Source: Cylicocyclus nassatus
Lineage: Eukaryota > Nematoda > Chromadorea > Rhabditida > Strongylidae
Direction: 5' to 3'
Assembly: GCA_958299035.1 (NCBI GenBank)
Contig: CATQJL010000112.1
Coordinates: 3,084,123-3,148,122, forward strand
DNA length: 64,000 nucleotides
Made by a program: the position numbers and the translations under genes. Below are positions 46,017 to 57,543 of the stretch, piece after piece (positions within the stretch are counted from its first letter, which is position 1; every line of letters starts with the position of its first letter). The notes under the pieces were generated by a model. It saw only the letters and a program-made list of their open reading frames with translations, had not been told where the DNA came from and ran no database searches.

Positions 46017-47777
46017 CAATACCGCTCACAGAATGTGCAAAATTTCCGTGAATGTCGCAGAATCCCGGGAATTCCGCGAACCTTCGCGAAATTCCGGGAA
46101 TTTCGCGACATCCGGAATTCGCGAAATTCCCGGAATTTCGCGAAATTCATGTAAATCACGCAAATTACGCAGGGCCATAACTTCTTTCCGAATGAGTATA
46201 TTCAAAATCCGAAAACAGCATTGTATTCAGCTCGTCAAGGCGAATCTTTTACTATACAGGGTGTCTTTAATATCCTGTTTTCAATAATCTTGAATTCATG
46301 CGGACGCCTCTTCGCATGGGTGTAACGCAACGAGCATCACACATAGGAGACTGCCGTGGGCACCATTCGATAGTACTCTTTCAGTAGATTATTCTGCGCT
46401 AAACAGCAGCCGAGGACTCTCCTTTAAAAGAGATAGAAGAGCGATAAACTCTGAAAAAATTAAGCTATTCCAAGTTTTACCAGCCGTAACTTCCTTCAAA
46501 ATGAACATTTTCGAAATCCGAAAGCAGCATTGTGTTCAGCTCGTCAAGGCGAATCTTCCGATGTACAGCATGTCCTTGAAATTCTGTTTCCAAATTTTTC
46601 AAAATTTTCTGCGCGCGTATATTTGCAAGGTCGCAACGCAGCGCACATCAAACATAAAAGACTCCAATAAGCATTGTTAGATTGTGCTGCTTCCGCAGAT
46701 TACCGAGCGCTAAAAGTGAACCGGGGAATCTTTTTCAGAAAAGATAGAAGAGCTGGTGAATTCTGAAAAAATCGTGTTGTCTCAAATCTTGCCCACTGTA
46801 ACCCTAAAATGGGAAGCTCTCCTGCTAAGCAAATGTGATTTTCGTAATCAGCAGGTCAGATAACCTCTTTGAGCGAAGTTTCCTTATAATCCAAAATCAT
46901 CGACATTTTGACCAAAACCCATTGGCGAGCTTCAGGTAAGCTTCAGGAACGAGGAAAAACCAAATCACCCGAATTTCTTTGAAAACTTGCTCATAGAGGT
47001 TATCTGACCTGCTGATTACGAAAATCACATCTGCTTAGCAGGAGAGCTTCCCATTTTAGGGTTACAGTGGGCAAAATTTGAGACAACACGATTTTTCCAG
47101 AATTCACCAGCTCTTCTATCTTTTCTGAAAAAGATTCCCCGGTTCACTTTTAGCGCTCGGTAATCTGCGGAAGCAGCACAATCTAACAATGCTTATTGGA
47201 GTCTTTTATGTTTGATGTGCGCTGCGTTGCAACCTTGCAAATATACGCGCGCAGAAAATTTTGAAAAAATTGGAAACAGAATTTCAAGGACATGCTGTAC
47301 ATCGGAAGATTCGCCTTGACGAGCTGAACACAATGCTGCTTTCGGATTTCGAAAATGTTCATTTTGAAGGAAGTTACGGCTAAAACTTGGAATAGCTTAA
47401 TTTTTTCAGAGTTTATCAACTCTTCTATCTCTTTTAAAGGAGAGTCCTCGGCTGCTGTTTAGCGCAGAGTAATCTACTGAAAGAGTACTATCGAATGGTG
47501 CCCACGGCAATCTCCTATGTGTGATGCTCGTTGCGTTACACCCATGAGGCGTCCGCATGCAAATTCAAGATTATTGAAAACAGGATATTAAAGACACCCT
47601 GTAAAGTAAAAGATTCGCCTTGACGAGCTGAATACAATGCTGTTTTCGGATTTTGAATATACTCATTCGGAAAGAAGTTATGGCCCTGCGTAATTTGCGT
47701 GATTTACATGAATTTCGCGAAATTCCCGGGATTCTGCGACATTCACGGAAATTTTGCACATTCTGTGAGCGGTATTG
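46017..47777. mobile_element. 1.76 kb foldback, CAATACCGCTCACAGAATG ends
   Basis: Inverted ends CAATACCGCTCACAGAATGT are flanked by TA on both sides. The arms (about 46017-46930 and 46940-47777) are inverted copies with scattered differences. Near the left tip is an extra GGAATTTCGCG repeat block that the right arm lacks. Most arm blocks match the inner palindrome at 26912-30049, while the terminal 14 bases match the small hairpin at 15972-16133. No coding sequence is recognised; frames within are palindrome by-products. Confidence 0.82.
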
Positions 47778-47779
47778 TA

Positions 47780-48834
47780 GTTCATTCATAAAACCGTGAC
47801 GACGCATTTGACTGCGGTTTTGCGCACACGGATTCATAAAACACTTATACAAAAAGGTACTCCACAATGCTCAGCTCAGTCGATTCTAGCAAGTAAATGC
47901 TACCATACGTAACTAGAAAAACCGCTCGAGTAGAGATGAAAACCAAAAAATGCGATTGTCGGAAGTGCGTACGTGTCGCGCGCGATCGCGCCATTGTCAC
48001 GATTTTTGAATGCCCCGTATATCTGAAGCTAACGTTTCAGCAATGGAAAAACAGCAGGAAGCCGAAAACCTAGGAGAACTTTGCATTAACACAGGGTGCC
48101 ACTCTGTCTCACTTTTATCGATCAATGATCTTGATCAAGCTCTAGTTGAAGTTGACAGCACTGATAATCCGGATCCGGTATGCTCAATCTGTTCAGTTGT
48201 TGGCAGACGAACTATTGCGGAATCTAGCGAAAATAGTATTCATGACGTTTTAGATGATAATTATAGCGCCTGAGCATTTTTTTCAATGTAATGGGGATAA
48301 TCTAGAAACTGAGAGGGAACGAACTGAGTGCAAAGCATACAGAGCTTATGATAGTGGAAATGATTCCTTTCATTCACGGAGATGCTGTATATTATTTCTG
48401 AAAATCAAAGTTTGGAGAAACTTATATTAAATAGAGTAGACAAAGTGAGCTGAACACATGACGCATTGTGACGATGGTGGACTGCAGTCATAGCATGTAC
48501 AATACGCAGGAACTCCTGTCCTATGCTCAGACTGTTCACAATGACAGAAAAGGTTATTCTGTTCCGCGTGACAAAATATTTCTCGAAAATTTGCATCGCG
48601 TGACAGGATATTTCTCGAAAATTTGCATATGCAAATTGTACATATGTCTTGTTAGATAGGAAGTTTGCTTGGATTCTTCAGCATTTTGCGCGCCTGTTCG
48701 ATATACATCAGAAGTATGTCTATTTCTTACTTTACCTTTCACTATGTCACTGTGCAATATAAACGCAGCTTCAACTTGCTCATTCATGTACTACGTCCAA
48801 CATTTATGAACATGTTTTAAATCAACTGGATTGA
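47780..48834. other. Mostly unrecognised; one weak ORF and a local duplication
   Basis: A plus-strand frame at 48010-48273 (87 codons) starts MPRISEANVSAMEKQQEAEN and has protein-like composition with two Cys-x2-3-Cys-like pairs, but no known domain or splice evidence. It may be an orphan exon or chance. A direct repeat of about 31 bp (GCGTGACA..ATATTTCTCGAAAAT) occurs twice at about 48567-48628. Confidence 0.3.
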
Positions 48835-48966
48835 CGGCTGGAAGGCGGGGTTCGTGACCTACTCAAGGCGAGAGAATGATCAGAGAGCAAGCGCGCGAGA
48901 GAGACGCAGACTGCATCGCGAGCGCGAGCGGCTTTAATTGGGTCACAAACCCCCGTCTTCCAGCCG
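48835..48966. mobile_element. 132-bp MITE, CGGCTGGAAG.CGGG ends
   Basis: The left CGGCTGGAAGGCGGGGTTC and the inverted right CGGCTGGAAGACGGGGGTT form ends of about 25 bp around a purine- and CG-rich core. No target duplication was identified. Confidence 0.6.
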
Positions 48967-51295
48967 CCAATGCAGTTAAATCAAAGGTTACCGCTGCTGT
49001 ATGCTTTTTTACTGCAAGAAACATCGAGAGGCAATGTAGGATGGAAACGGAAAATGTTACTTTTCATTGTTTTGTTAACAATATGAGTTAGCGTCTGTAT
49101 GTCGGCTCTAGAGAGCGACCAAGCAGTGATCCTTGGTATTCCCCAGACGGCCGTTGCTTTCGAATGCGTAAACAAGACTCAGGAGCTTCTAAAAAATTCA
49201 AGATTATGATAGCTGTAGGTACAATACAGTTTAGAGCACATGATGACTAATTGTCTATCTCTACAAAACTTCGGTTAGGCTTCCAAACCATCGACACACA
49301 CGATGTCAAATCTGTTAGGTTTGGCATCAAACTCGCGCCATCCTGAGTATTATAGTCAATGTTTTGATTCTGGCTTCATCGACTGGATTTGCAAAAAAAG
49401 CGATTTTCAAAAAAAAAATCCCTACTTTAACTTTAGTTGTATTATTGAACCTTTTTGATCTCTTCGTCAATTCCATATCTCCGCTTTGCCATTCCCATTT
49501 ACAAAATGCTTCTCGGCTGTTGCATTCACCATGTGTCAAGTATTATCCCGTCCCATGTTTGAAAGCAATTCATGCGTTCTAGAATACTGCTGAACAAAGC
49601 CATGACAGCTACAGCAGCGATTGCGAATGCGCTTTCCCACATGTGATTGCGAATTTGCGGTTCTGATACGCAATATTTGCGGCATTTCAGGAAGTAGAGG
49701 GATGGTCCACTTCGGATCAAAATAAAGAAAAGAATATTATGGCCTAGAAAGCCTTACAGAAAGGAGAGACGGGAAATTCAGAGAGTTTTGGCAAAACAAT
49801 TTTTTTGCAGAGAAAAACTGTGATTGCTTTCGTGCTCGGATTTTTAGAACCTGGACTTCAATGTCAACGGTGGCTCTTTTTTTTTTAAACTGAAGAATCC
49901 AAAGTATGTGCTACATCAAGTCGGGAAAGGATAAGGGCAGTTTCCGCCCTTGGAGAGTCGAATTTGGAGAAAACTCGATGTAGGACTCAACATTTTCCTT
50001 AGTGAACAAGAAAGGAAGCGAATTTGGCTCTTGAAAGTGTGCCGACACTTTGGTCAGCTCGAAGTAGAACTCCCATGGCGTTGCAAACTCATGGCAGGGA
50101 TAAGTAAGATATTTCAAATGTGAATGACAAACGCATTCAGTAATGTCAACTCTGTGGAGGAAAAATCCCGAAAATAGGACCAGACCGAGGGTTCAGAGTA
50201 AAAAACCAATAGAAGGTGCTATGAAAATCTATTTCAATCATTCTAGCCTTGCTCTATTCTTCTTCTCTAATCTTCAGCAGAAGTAGAAAACAACGGTAGG
50301 AGTGGAGGAGGGAGGGGGGGGGGGGAGGGGAGAGGAGTGGAGGGGAGATGGCTGGAAACTTTAGGGATGGCAGGAAAACGAGAAATATGAACATGATTAA
50401 GTTCACTGCCTTTATGTAGCTGCGGGAAGAAAGTACTAGATAGACATAGATGGAAGAAGCCTATAGGAGGCAGGCAGACAACTTGCACTTTGCTCAAAAC
50501 AGTTCGTGTTTAAGAAGGATTGTAGCACTCTGTCAGTGCTTAGTGTCAGTGTGAGACTTGTTTGTTGCAAAGTCAAAGTTTAGCACCGATAGTGCCCCAC
50601 CGAGATCTAAATTCGAATTTAGTCGGGACTTCTAACAAGACCAAAATTTAGAATCAGTGTTCGAAAAATTATGAATTAACTATTGAAAAGAAATGTCCAT
50701 AGCATGAACTCGAATTTGGTTGTTTTCAAAATAATGAAGACGTTTGGACTGGGACAGCCTCAGTGACCACGATGGCCTATAACATCTCAAGAGATACTTG
50801 GCTGGATCATTATAAGTTATCAAACCTTTTCGCCTCCAAAAAATGTTCAAAAAATCAAATCGATTGATATTGCACAAAACATACTGCGTTATCGATAAAA
50901 CGATGGAGAAGCTGTTAATCTGAACTTGGTTTTGTTATGGAAAAGGAAATCTCTAAACCCTAAATGCGAATTTTAATTTTGGCTGGGTATCATCGGTGCT
51001 GAATTTTGGCTTTGCAATAAACAAATCTCACTACTGAAAAGGCAACGTCGGAAAACTCCTAAATCAACAGTTTGGTCTTGATTGGAGCAATTTTGTTATT
51101 ACACTTCGATTTCGATAGCATCTGAAGCGACACTGGATGGGGCGGGGCTTGCAATGTCTTGGTATCCTGAGGAGCTCGTAAATATTGCGGATTCGAATGT
51201 GCTTGGCAGGTACATCACTTAGGTGCGAGAATATGGCTGGGGTAAGAAACTTTCGCCTCCTGCCTGGTAGGGCTACTTTAGTCGTGACCAAGAAA
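48967..51295. other. No recognised gene; G-rich run near 50310
   Basis: Nothing gene-like is supported. A run of more than ten G followed by GGGGAGAGG and GGAGGGGAG (about 50305-50350, plus strand) could form a G-quadruplex. Other open frames are short and unsupported. Confidence 0.4.
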
Positions 51296-53419
51296 TATTA
51301 GGTGGGTCCGAAAGTTCGTGCCGTTTTAGACCTATCGTCAAAATTATTCACAATAAAGATAGACAAACGTTCTAACAAGTGTTCTATGCAGAATTTCTTC
51401 CTCTTTTCAGCAGCTCTGTTTCCATTGTGGCTATTTCAACGAGTGCTCTAATTACCTTTCGATAGGGCAAACCTTTTTCAAAATAATGCAATTTTTTGCA
51501 TTTCTCTGGCATGCTTTCTAGAATTACGAAAATACGTGACCAAATTTTATATTTGGCTCATTCTAACTTCGCAAGAACATCAGACGTCGAACATTTTAGG
51601 TATCATTCGATACAAGTTTTTCCCCTCTCTCTGACGGCTACTTTTACTTCGCGAAAAATGCGATTTTTGCAGAAAAAATCGCTGCATTTCCCAGTCTTGG
51701 GAAATTGTAGTCGAAATTTTAAAATCTATCCATTTTCAAGTCGTAATCGTTCATTTACTTCTATTATTAGTGATAGTAATAATCGAGGTTCAAAACCAAT
51801 ATTCTGAGGGTTTTGCATTTTTTGGTGCAATTGTGTGTCACGCGATTTTTTCAAAATTTAATGCTCTGGTATAATAATTCAGCAAAATTCCAGACAGGAA
51901 GCTGAGAAAGTGCAAAAACTGCATCACTTTGAAAAAGGTTTGTCTTATCAGGAGGTTATTAGAGCACCTTCAAAGGCTTAAAATGAAAATTTTGAAAATT
52001 AGCGAAATTAGAAATGGTGAAATGAAGAGTTCTAGTTTTCGGCAACTATCTCAACGCTCGTTGAAATAGTCACTATGGAAACAGAGCTGCTAAAAAGGGG
52101 AAGAAATTTTGCAGAGGAGACTTTTTGGAACATTTGTCTATCTTTATTCTGAACTAGCTAGCTTACCCGGCTCCGCCCGGCCCTGTCAAAAACGATAAAG
52201 GTTCCATTCTTACCCTGTACACCTTTACTTGTGCCCGCTTCTACATGCAATTCCCTATTCCCGCTGTGTTAGTAATCAGTATGCTCACCTACCTTCCTCA
52301 CCAACCCCCCAACCCCGTAGCTCAAACTTTGCAAAAAAAACAATAAAATAGATAAAAATAAGGGTAACTGGGGCGGCGGCGGAAAAAAATCATGAACCTG
52401 CCTGAAACCTTGGCAGGGAATTGCCTAAAGTGCTGTTTCAAGAATATCGTGATTAATCCCCACCTAATGGCAATTCGTGCGGTATAAAAGTTTCCCACGA
52501 CCGTAATGTTTTCCTTATAGGATCACCGCGCGCGATACACCTTTCAGCGGCTTTTGCCTAGGCAAAAACAAGGGGAGGGAGATTTGCCGCGTGCGTTACG
52601 CGTTGGGACAATTTATCAGGATGGCGCTGGAGATCGCCCTGCAAAACGACCGTTTCCCCATCTCTTGAATATCTGGGATCTAAATTGACCCGAAAGCGAA
52701 AAAATGTCCTTTAAACCCTGCAAAGCACCATAACTTCACTATTGCGTTATGACAGCGAGCAAGCATCATATTCATAAGCGATATACTTGTGAACCGTTAC
52801 AGGTTTGAGCAAATCTGGAACTTCGACCCATCTACACCCACCATAACCCAGGAAAATGCACTATCCTGCGAAATCAGCATGAAATTCATGTTCAGCGCGT
52901 TAAATGACCATTCTAGACGAAGTTTAAAGCAAATCTGTGTTTTCGACCCCATGCCATATAACCACCACAACTCTATGAAAAGGTCTCAGTATGCAGAAAG
53001 AGTATGATATTCGTAATTAGCATGTCGAATAAGCCATATGAACCGAACTCCAGCCTAATTCATGATTTTGACTTCCTACCGTATACCTATCGTAACCACA
53101 CGGGAAGACGTTCTGCGAGAAAGTGTGATATCTGTAATCAGCATGTAAAGGGCCGGGCATACTTCACGGGATTTCAGTCGCGACGCGATTTGCAATTCGC
53201 CAGAAGTCTTCGATCCAACATTAGCAAACTGCACATGCATACATAGTGTGTATAACTTACGTATACTGATGAAATACCCTATTTTCCGTACATTTATAAT
53301 GTGCTTACAATGAGTTATAGATACCTGGAATATTGCCAAATCGCATCGCGATTGAAATCGCTTGAAGTATGCCCGGCCGTTAAGATAACCCTTATATACG
53401 AAGTTTGAGCAAGCTCTAC

Positions 53420-53905
53420 CGCAAAAAAAATTTTGTGCCCGGATAGCCGAATAGCGCCAAACTAATATCGAACTCGTAATCAGCATGCTCCTACCCCCTC
53501 CCCTGTGCCAAATCCCAGCCCCGTAGTTCAAACTTTGCAACAAAATTGATAAAATCGATAAAAGTAATCGATAATCCTGAAAACTAATATTGTATTCGGA
53601 ATCCCCATGCTCGATTATCCTCCTGTGCCAAATCCCAGCCCCGTAGTTCAAACTTTGCAAAAAAATTGATAAAATCGATAAAAGTAATCGATAATCCTGA
53701 AAACTAATATTGTATTCGGAATCCCCATGCTCGATTATCCCCTGTGCCAAATCCCAGCCCCGTAGCTCAAACTTTGCAAAAAAATCGATAAAATCGATAA
53801 AACTAATGAACGATTAAAAACCAATATTGTATTCGTAATCAGCATGCTCGATTACCCCCCTGTGCCAACTCCCAGCCCTGTAGGTGAACTCTGCAAATCG
53901 ATAAA
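53420..53905. repeat. Minisatellite, about 120-bp unit, four copies
   Basis: Units beginning near CCTGTGCCAAATCCCAGCCC occur at 53501, 53621, 53740 and 53859, a spacing of 119-120 bp, each with a GATAAAATCGATAAAA block. The two central copies are almost identical. They form the core of the Helitron-like repeat. Confidence 0.85.
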
Positions 53906-54056
53906 AATCGATAAAGTCGATATCGATCGATGACGAAAAGTAGCCTGTGACACCCGCCGGGCCCGGAGTGTATGTATGCCAAGTTGGGTCCGGATCGGTT
54001 AAGAAATGGAATTTTCTATTTGGAACATACGTACACACATACAATCATCTTATATA

Positions 54057-54892
54057 TTAGGTTGTCCCGAAAGTTTTGTCGGTTTTTTTCATCGCTCACC
54101 AAACCTCACAGAACACCATTCCATGAACGGCCTAGGTGTCAATCTATTCATATTTTTATCCTCTTTCTTATAGCTATAATTGTTCCCTGATCTACCCCGT
54201 CTTTGCGATGTTATCGCCATGGCTTTTTGAGCACCTCAGCAGTAACGCCAAAACTTTCCTGAATTTTCAAAAAATTTTTCTTGATATTTTCGAAGAGCGC
54301 TAGTGACTGTTATGTAAGGCAAACCTTTGGCTACATTGTGGCTGTTTTAGATTACGTGGGCCACGTTTATCAAGTCCGTGATAATTATTTATTACCGAAA
54401 ATTCCAAAAAGCTGATTTTTGAAGCAAATCAACTTGGTTATGTTGCATAAATGATGCTTAATAACAACCAATTTGAATTCGCAAAAACTTCCTAAGTTTT
54501 CATGCTTTTGCTGCAATTGGGCGTTTCATAACTCAGCCAAAAATCGAGACCTTAGAAGAAATAGTTTTTTGAAGTCAAAATCAGCAAACTAGGGGAATCT
54601 AAAAATACCATTTTGTAGCCCGAGAGTTGCTCTATTTGACTCATACTTGATCTTTTTCAAAACTATGTAACGAAATTTTTAAAAATCAGCTCAACTTTGA
54701 GCAGGTAAAATTGACAGGTGGAGAATTTCGGCAATTACCAAAGAAACCATGTAACATTATGGTATGTAAGTGCATCCATAAGAAAGAGAAGGAAAAGCTG
54801 CATCGAATGCATGTTGAAACTCACTCAGGTCTTTATTGTGCGTGGTGTTACAGTGGTCTGAAAAAACCGACAAAACTTTCGGGACAACCTAA
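54057..54892. mobile_element. Mariner-type foldback, TTAGGTTGTCCCGAAAG ends
   Basis: Inverted ends TTAGGTTGTCCCGAAAGTTT are flanked by TA (54055-54056 and 54893-54894). It is the same family as 7480-8631 but lacks the secondary insertion, so it serves as the empty-site comparison for that copy. It has jumped into the TA-rich head of the Helitron-like repeat. Confidence 0.85.
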
Positions 54893-55165
54893 TATAAAGC
54901 TGAATGTCTGTTTGTCTGTATGTCTGTCTGTGTAGACAGACAGACATACAGACAAACAGATATTCAGCTTTATATATAAGATGATTTAATGATGGGTCTA
55001 AAAAACGGCACCAATTTTCGGACCCGCCTAATAAAAATGCGCAATGTTGACTGCATATTTTCCTTGACCTGCGGACTTTCCATGAAGATATACGAGCTAC
55101 ATGTGGCAGAAATATAGAAATACACAGGATAAATATCTACCATCGTTTTAGACCTATGTGATTAA

Positions 55166-55579
55166 AGGCAGTGGCTCCGCAAAATCGAACCTCTCGAAAT
55201 CTTTATACGGAAGGTTCCTTGCACCCCAAACACGAGAATGGAGCAGGTCCGAGCGCGCAGCATGCAACACCTGCCTAGAAAATTGCCCCTAAATCCGTGC
55301 GCGCAAGCCATTCTTACACGCACTTGAACGAGCTCGCAATACTCCTCACGCCGCCAGAGGCGGCATGCCGCAATGCTATGAACATGAGGCTACCACAACA
55401 CTCTGCGTCTCTAACCATGGCGGGAACCGTTCCACTCGTCCAGATTAAAACTAAGAGGTCTTGGAAGATGCTGGTTTTCGCCATTTTTAGGTCTTAAGGT
55501 GGATTTTTGGATTCTGCGCGTCTAATTACCCCGGATGAGCGAAAAAACCAAAAGTGGAGGATTTGCAGAGCCACTGCCT
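55166..55579. mobile_element. TTAA-flanked MITE, AGGCAGTGGCTC ends
   Basis: Inverted ends AGGCAGTGGCTC and GAGCCACTGCCT are flanked by TTAA on both sides (55162-55165 and 55580-55583), as in piggyBac-type elements. The interior is GC-rich and non-coding. Confidence 0.82.
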
Positions 55580-56072
55580 TTAATTGTTCAAAATGTTGAA
55601 AAAAGAAATCTACAAAGCGGTGGTCAATTGCTAGGGGTTCTCTGATAGTGAAATCCGCACCTGAGTTGAACACCCAGCACGCGTCGGTTCCAACTAGAAA
55701 ATTATTCAAGTCCAAGTCTAATAAGCTATTTGAAATGCGAACGAATACTGATAACTACAAATCTGTATCTGAATGTTGATGTGAAAAATATGCTCTCGAG
55801 AAAGAGCTTAGGTGACGAAGATATATTGTATAATCATTTCATGCTGAATCCATTTTTATTCAATCTTCATAAGTCTCTACTAAACCCTTCGTCTCTGTTT
55901 ATTATTCTGGTATAGTATTCTAATACATTATAAGTATTGTGTTTATCAGACAATACGCATTAAGAGCTGTCATGAATATCGCGGCAGAGTGAAAACGACA
56001 AAATATGAGTGGGTTTTATTTAACAGAGCAAACCAAGCTTTGTAAAAGGGAGTTCGAATATTCGCACCTTAA

Positions 56073-56513
56073 AGGCAGCGTCTCGGCAGAATGAACCTAC
56101 CTCAGATTTTGACACAAATGGATAGGAGGCCCTCCAATTGAAGCAAAACAGCAACCCCGCGTCGAAAATGTGCAATCTATGAGCCAGGCGAACGGCCTAA
56201 CCGTCGCTCCCTTCCTCCGTTCTCCCCCCTAACACCTTATTCGGACGAGTGTGTTCTCCGCTAGAAAACGCGCCGTCAATCGTAGCTTCGTAGGGCAGAA
56301 TTGTTCTAGTGCTCTCTACCTCCTTACTCTGCGTCTCCGACGGCAGAGAAGAACGGCTCACTCGTCCGCGCCCGTCTCAAAGGGGATTTCAAAAGACGGG
56401 GTTTTCCCCATTTTTGCGCTAAGGGAAGTTCATGTCGTGATTCAGGGGGCCGGAACGGAATAGCCCCAAATCTGCCGAAACCCCGAAGTTGAAAATCTGC
56501 CGAGCCGGTGCCT
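56073..56513. mobile_element. TTAA-flanked MITE, AGGCA(G/C)CG..TCGGCAGA ends
   Basis: Flanked by TTAA (56069-56072 and 56514-56517), with inverted ends AGGCAGCGTCTCGGCAGA and the inverted AGGCACCGGCTCGGCAGA. It is related to the 55166-55579 element and, more distantly, to 39904-40204. Confidence 0.8.
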
Positions 56514-56519
56514 TTAAAC

Positions 56520-57543
56520 ACCAACTTCCTACAAAAGGTACTGACTGCTGACTACGACAATACCTAAGAGTAGAAGGGCTTCCTTGATGATTTGTAGTGG
56601 ATAATTGTAAGACAACAAGTTCTTAAATTTTCGCTGCGCTTTGTCGCAGTATGCAAAAATCCAGTTGTCAGTAATTGAAGAAGCACTTTCGACAAACAGT
56701 TGCGCGACAAGTTGGAAGCGGTGCTTAATGTGGAGATGTAACATGTTATAGGCTGTCCGCGCAGATCGGAGTGCGCAAAGTGTGTATCGCGCGCTCTCCT
56801 CTTTTCTCATGCACTTTCGTTGCTTGTTTTCTCTTCGCCTCTTCATCATGAACTATCTTCGATGAACGCGGCAGCGTTGCACGGTGCGGGCGGCCTATAC
56901 AGTCTTATTATCTAAACTGAGATTCTGAAAAAATTGAAAAAACGCATAGCATTTGGAATTTTTAGGAGTACGCACAAATCCTAAGGTAGCATATGTCCTA
57001 CCTGAACACATGCCTTCAAAAATAAGCATGCAACAAAATCATCTCGTTGCATCGATTTCGTTCTTCACTTTGGACAAAAGCTTACGATACCTCCCATTTT
57101 TAATCCAGAGTGGAAGGCAGACGAAGGTATAGGGCATTCAAAAAATCTAATAGCGCGAACGCGCGCAACACGCACGCGTCTTCCGGCAACCCATTTTCTT
57201 AGTATTCATATCTACTTGAGGTTTTTCTGCTCATATATGATAAGATTTACACACTGAAGGCGATTGAACTTTAAGGTGATGCCTTTTTCTATAAGTGTTT
57301 TATGCTGTGGGCACAAAGACCGAAGTCGAATCCGTCGTCACGATTTCAAATGAGCTATAGATTAATCATACTCAGCTTCGCTACGTGGGTATCAGTCCAA
57401 TTAAAGACACTGAGAATGCGGAAGTCCGATCTATTGGACTATAATAAAAGCTCTTGAAGTCTTGATTGATAGTTGAGTGCTTTATCCAAAAGAACAATAA
57501 ACAATAAGGCTGTAAGCTGTACATAACTAATTGATAGAGTAGA
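56520..57543. other. 3' flank of gene E, no recognised gene
   Basis: A minus-strand frame at 56529-56849 (106 codons) ends in a hydrophobic ALLLLGIVVVSS segment, but there is no family match or splice support. Nothing else is recognised. Confidence 0.35.

Larger units (their letters stand above)
52154..54979 (-). mobile_element. Helitron-like (DINE-type) repeat, minus orientation
   Basis: Read on the minus strand it begins TTATATATAAAGCTGAAT with a GTCTGT-rich head that folds back on itself. It has a minisatellite core (53420-53905) and ends CCGGGCGGAGCCGGGTAAGC followed by CTAG, next to T. Hairpin plus CTAG at the 3' end, no target duplication and a minisatellite core fit non-autonomous Helitron/Helentron elements. 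Part of its head is displaced by a mariner foldback (54057-54892). Confidence 0.6.
51298..55031. mobile_element. Mariner-type foldback, TTAGG(T/C)GGGTCCGAAA ends, split by a Helitron-like repeat
   Basis: The outermost ends TTAGGTGGGTCCGAAAGTTC and inverted TTAGGCGGGTCCGAAAATTG are flanked by TA (51296-51297 and 55032-55033). Its own sequence is 51298-52153 plus about 54980-55031. Inverted arms share GTTTCCAT(T/A)GTG and AATAAAGATAGACAAA blocks. The right end is displaced by the 2.8 kb insertion at 52154-54979. Confidence 0.78.

Noticed and set aside
48010..48273. An 87-codon frame with protein-like composition
   Set aside because: There is no recognised domain, splice site or promoter, so I left it as a weak note rather than a gene call.
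53420..53905. Tandem repeats considered as a CRISPR array
   Set aside because: The units are about 120 bp and contiguous, with no repeat-spacer alternation, in a eukaryotic transposon core.
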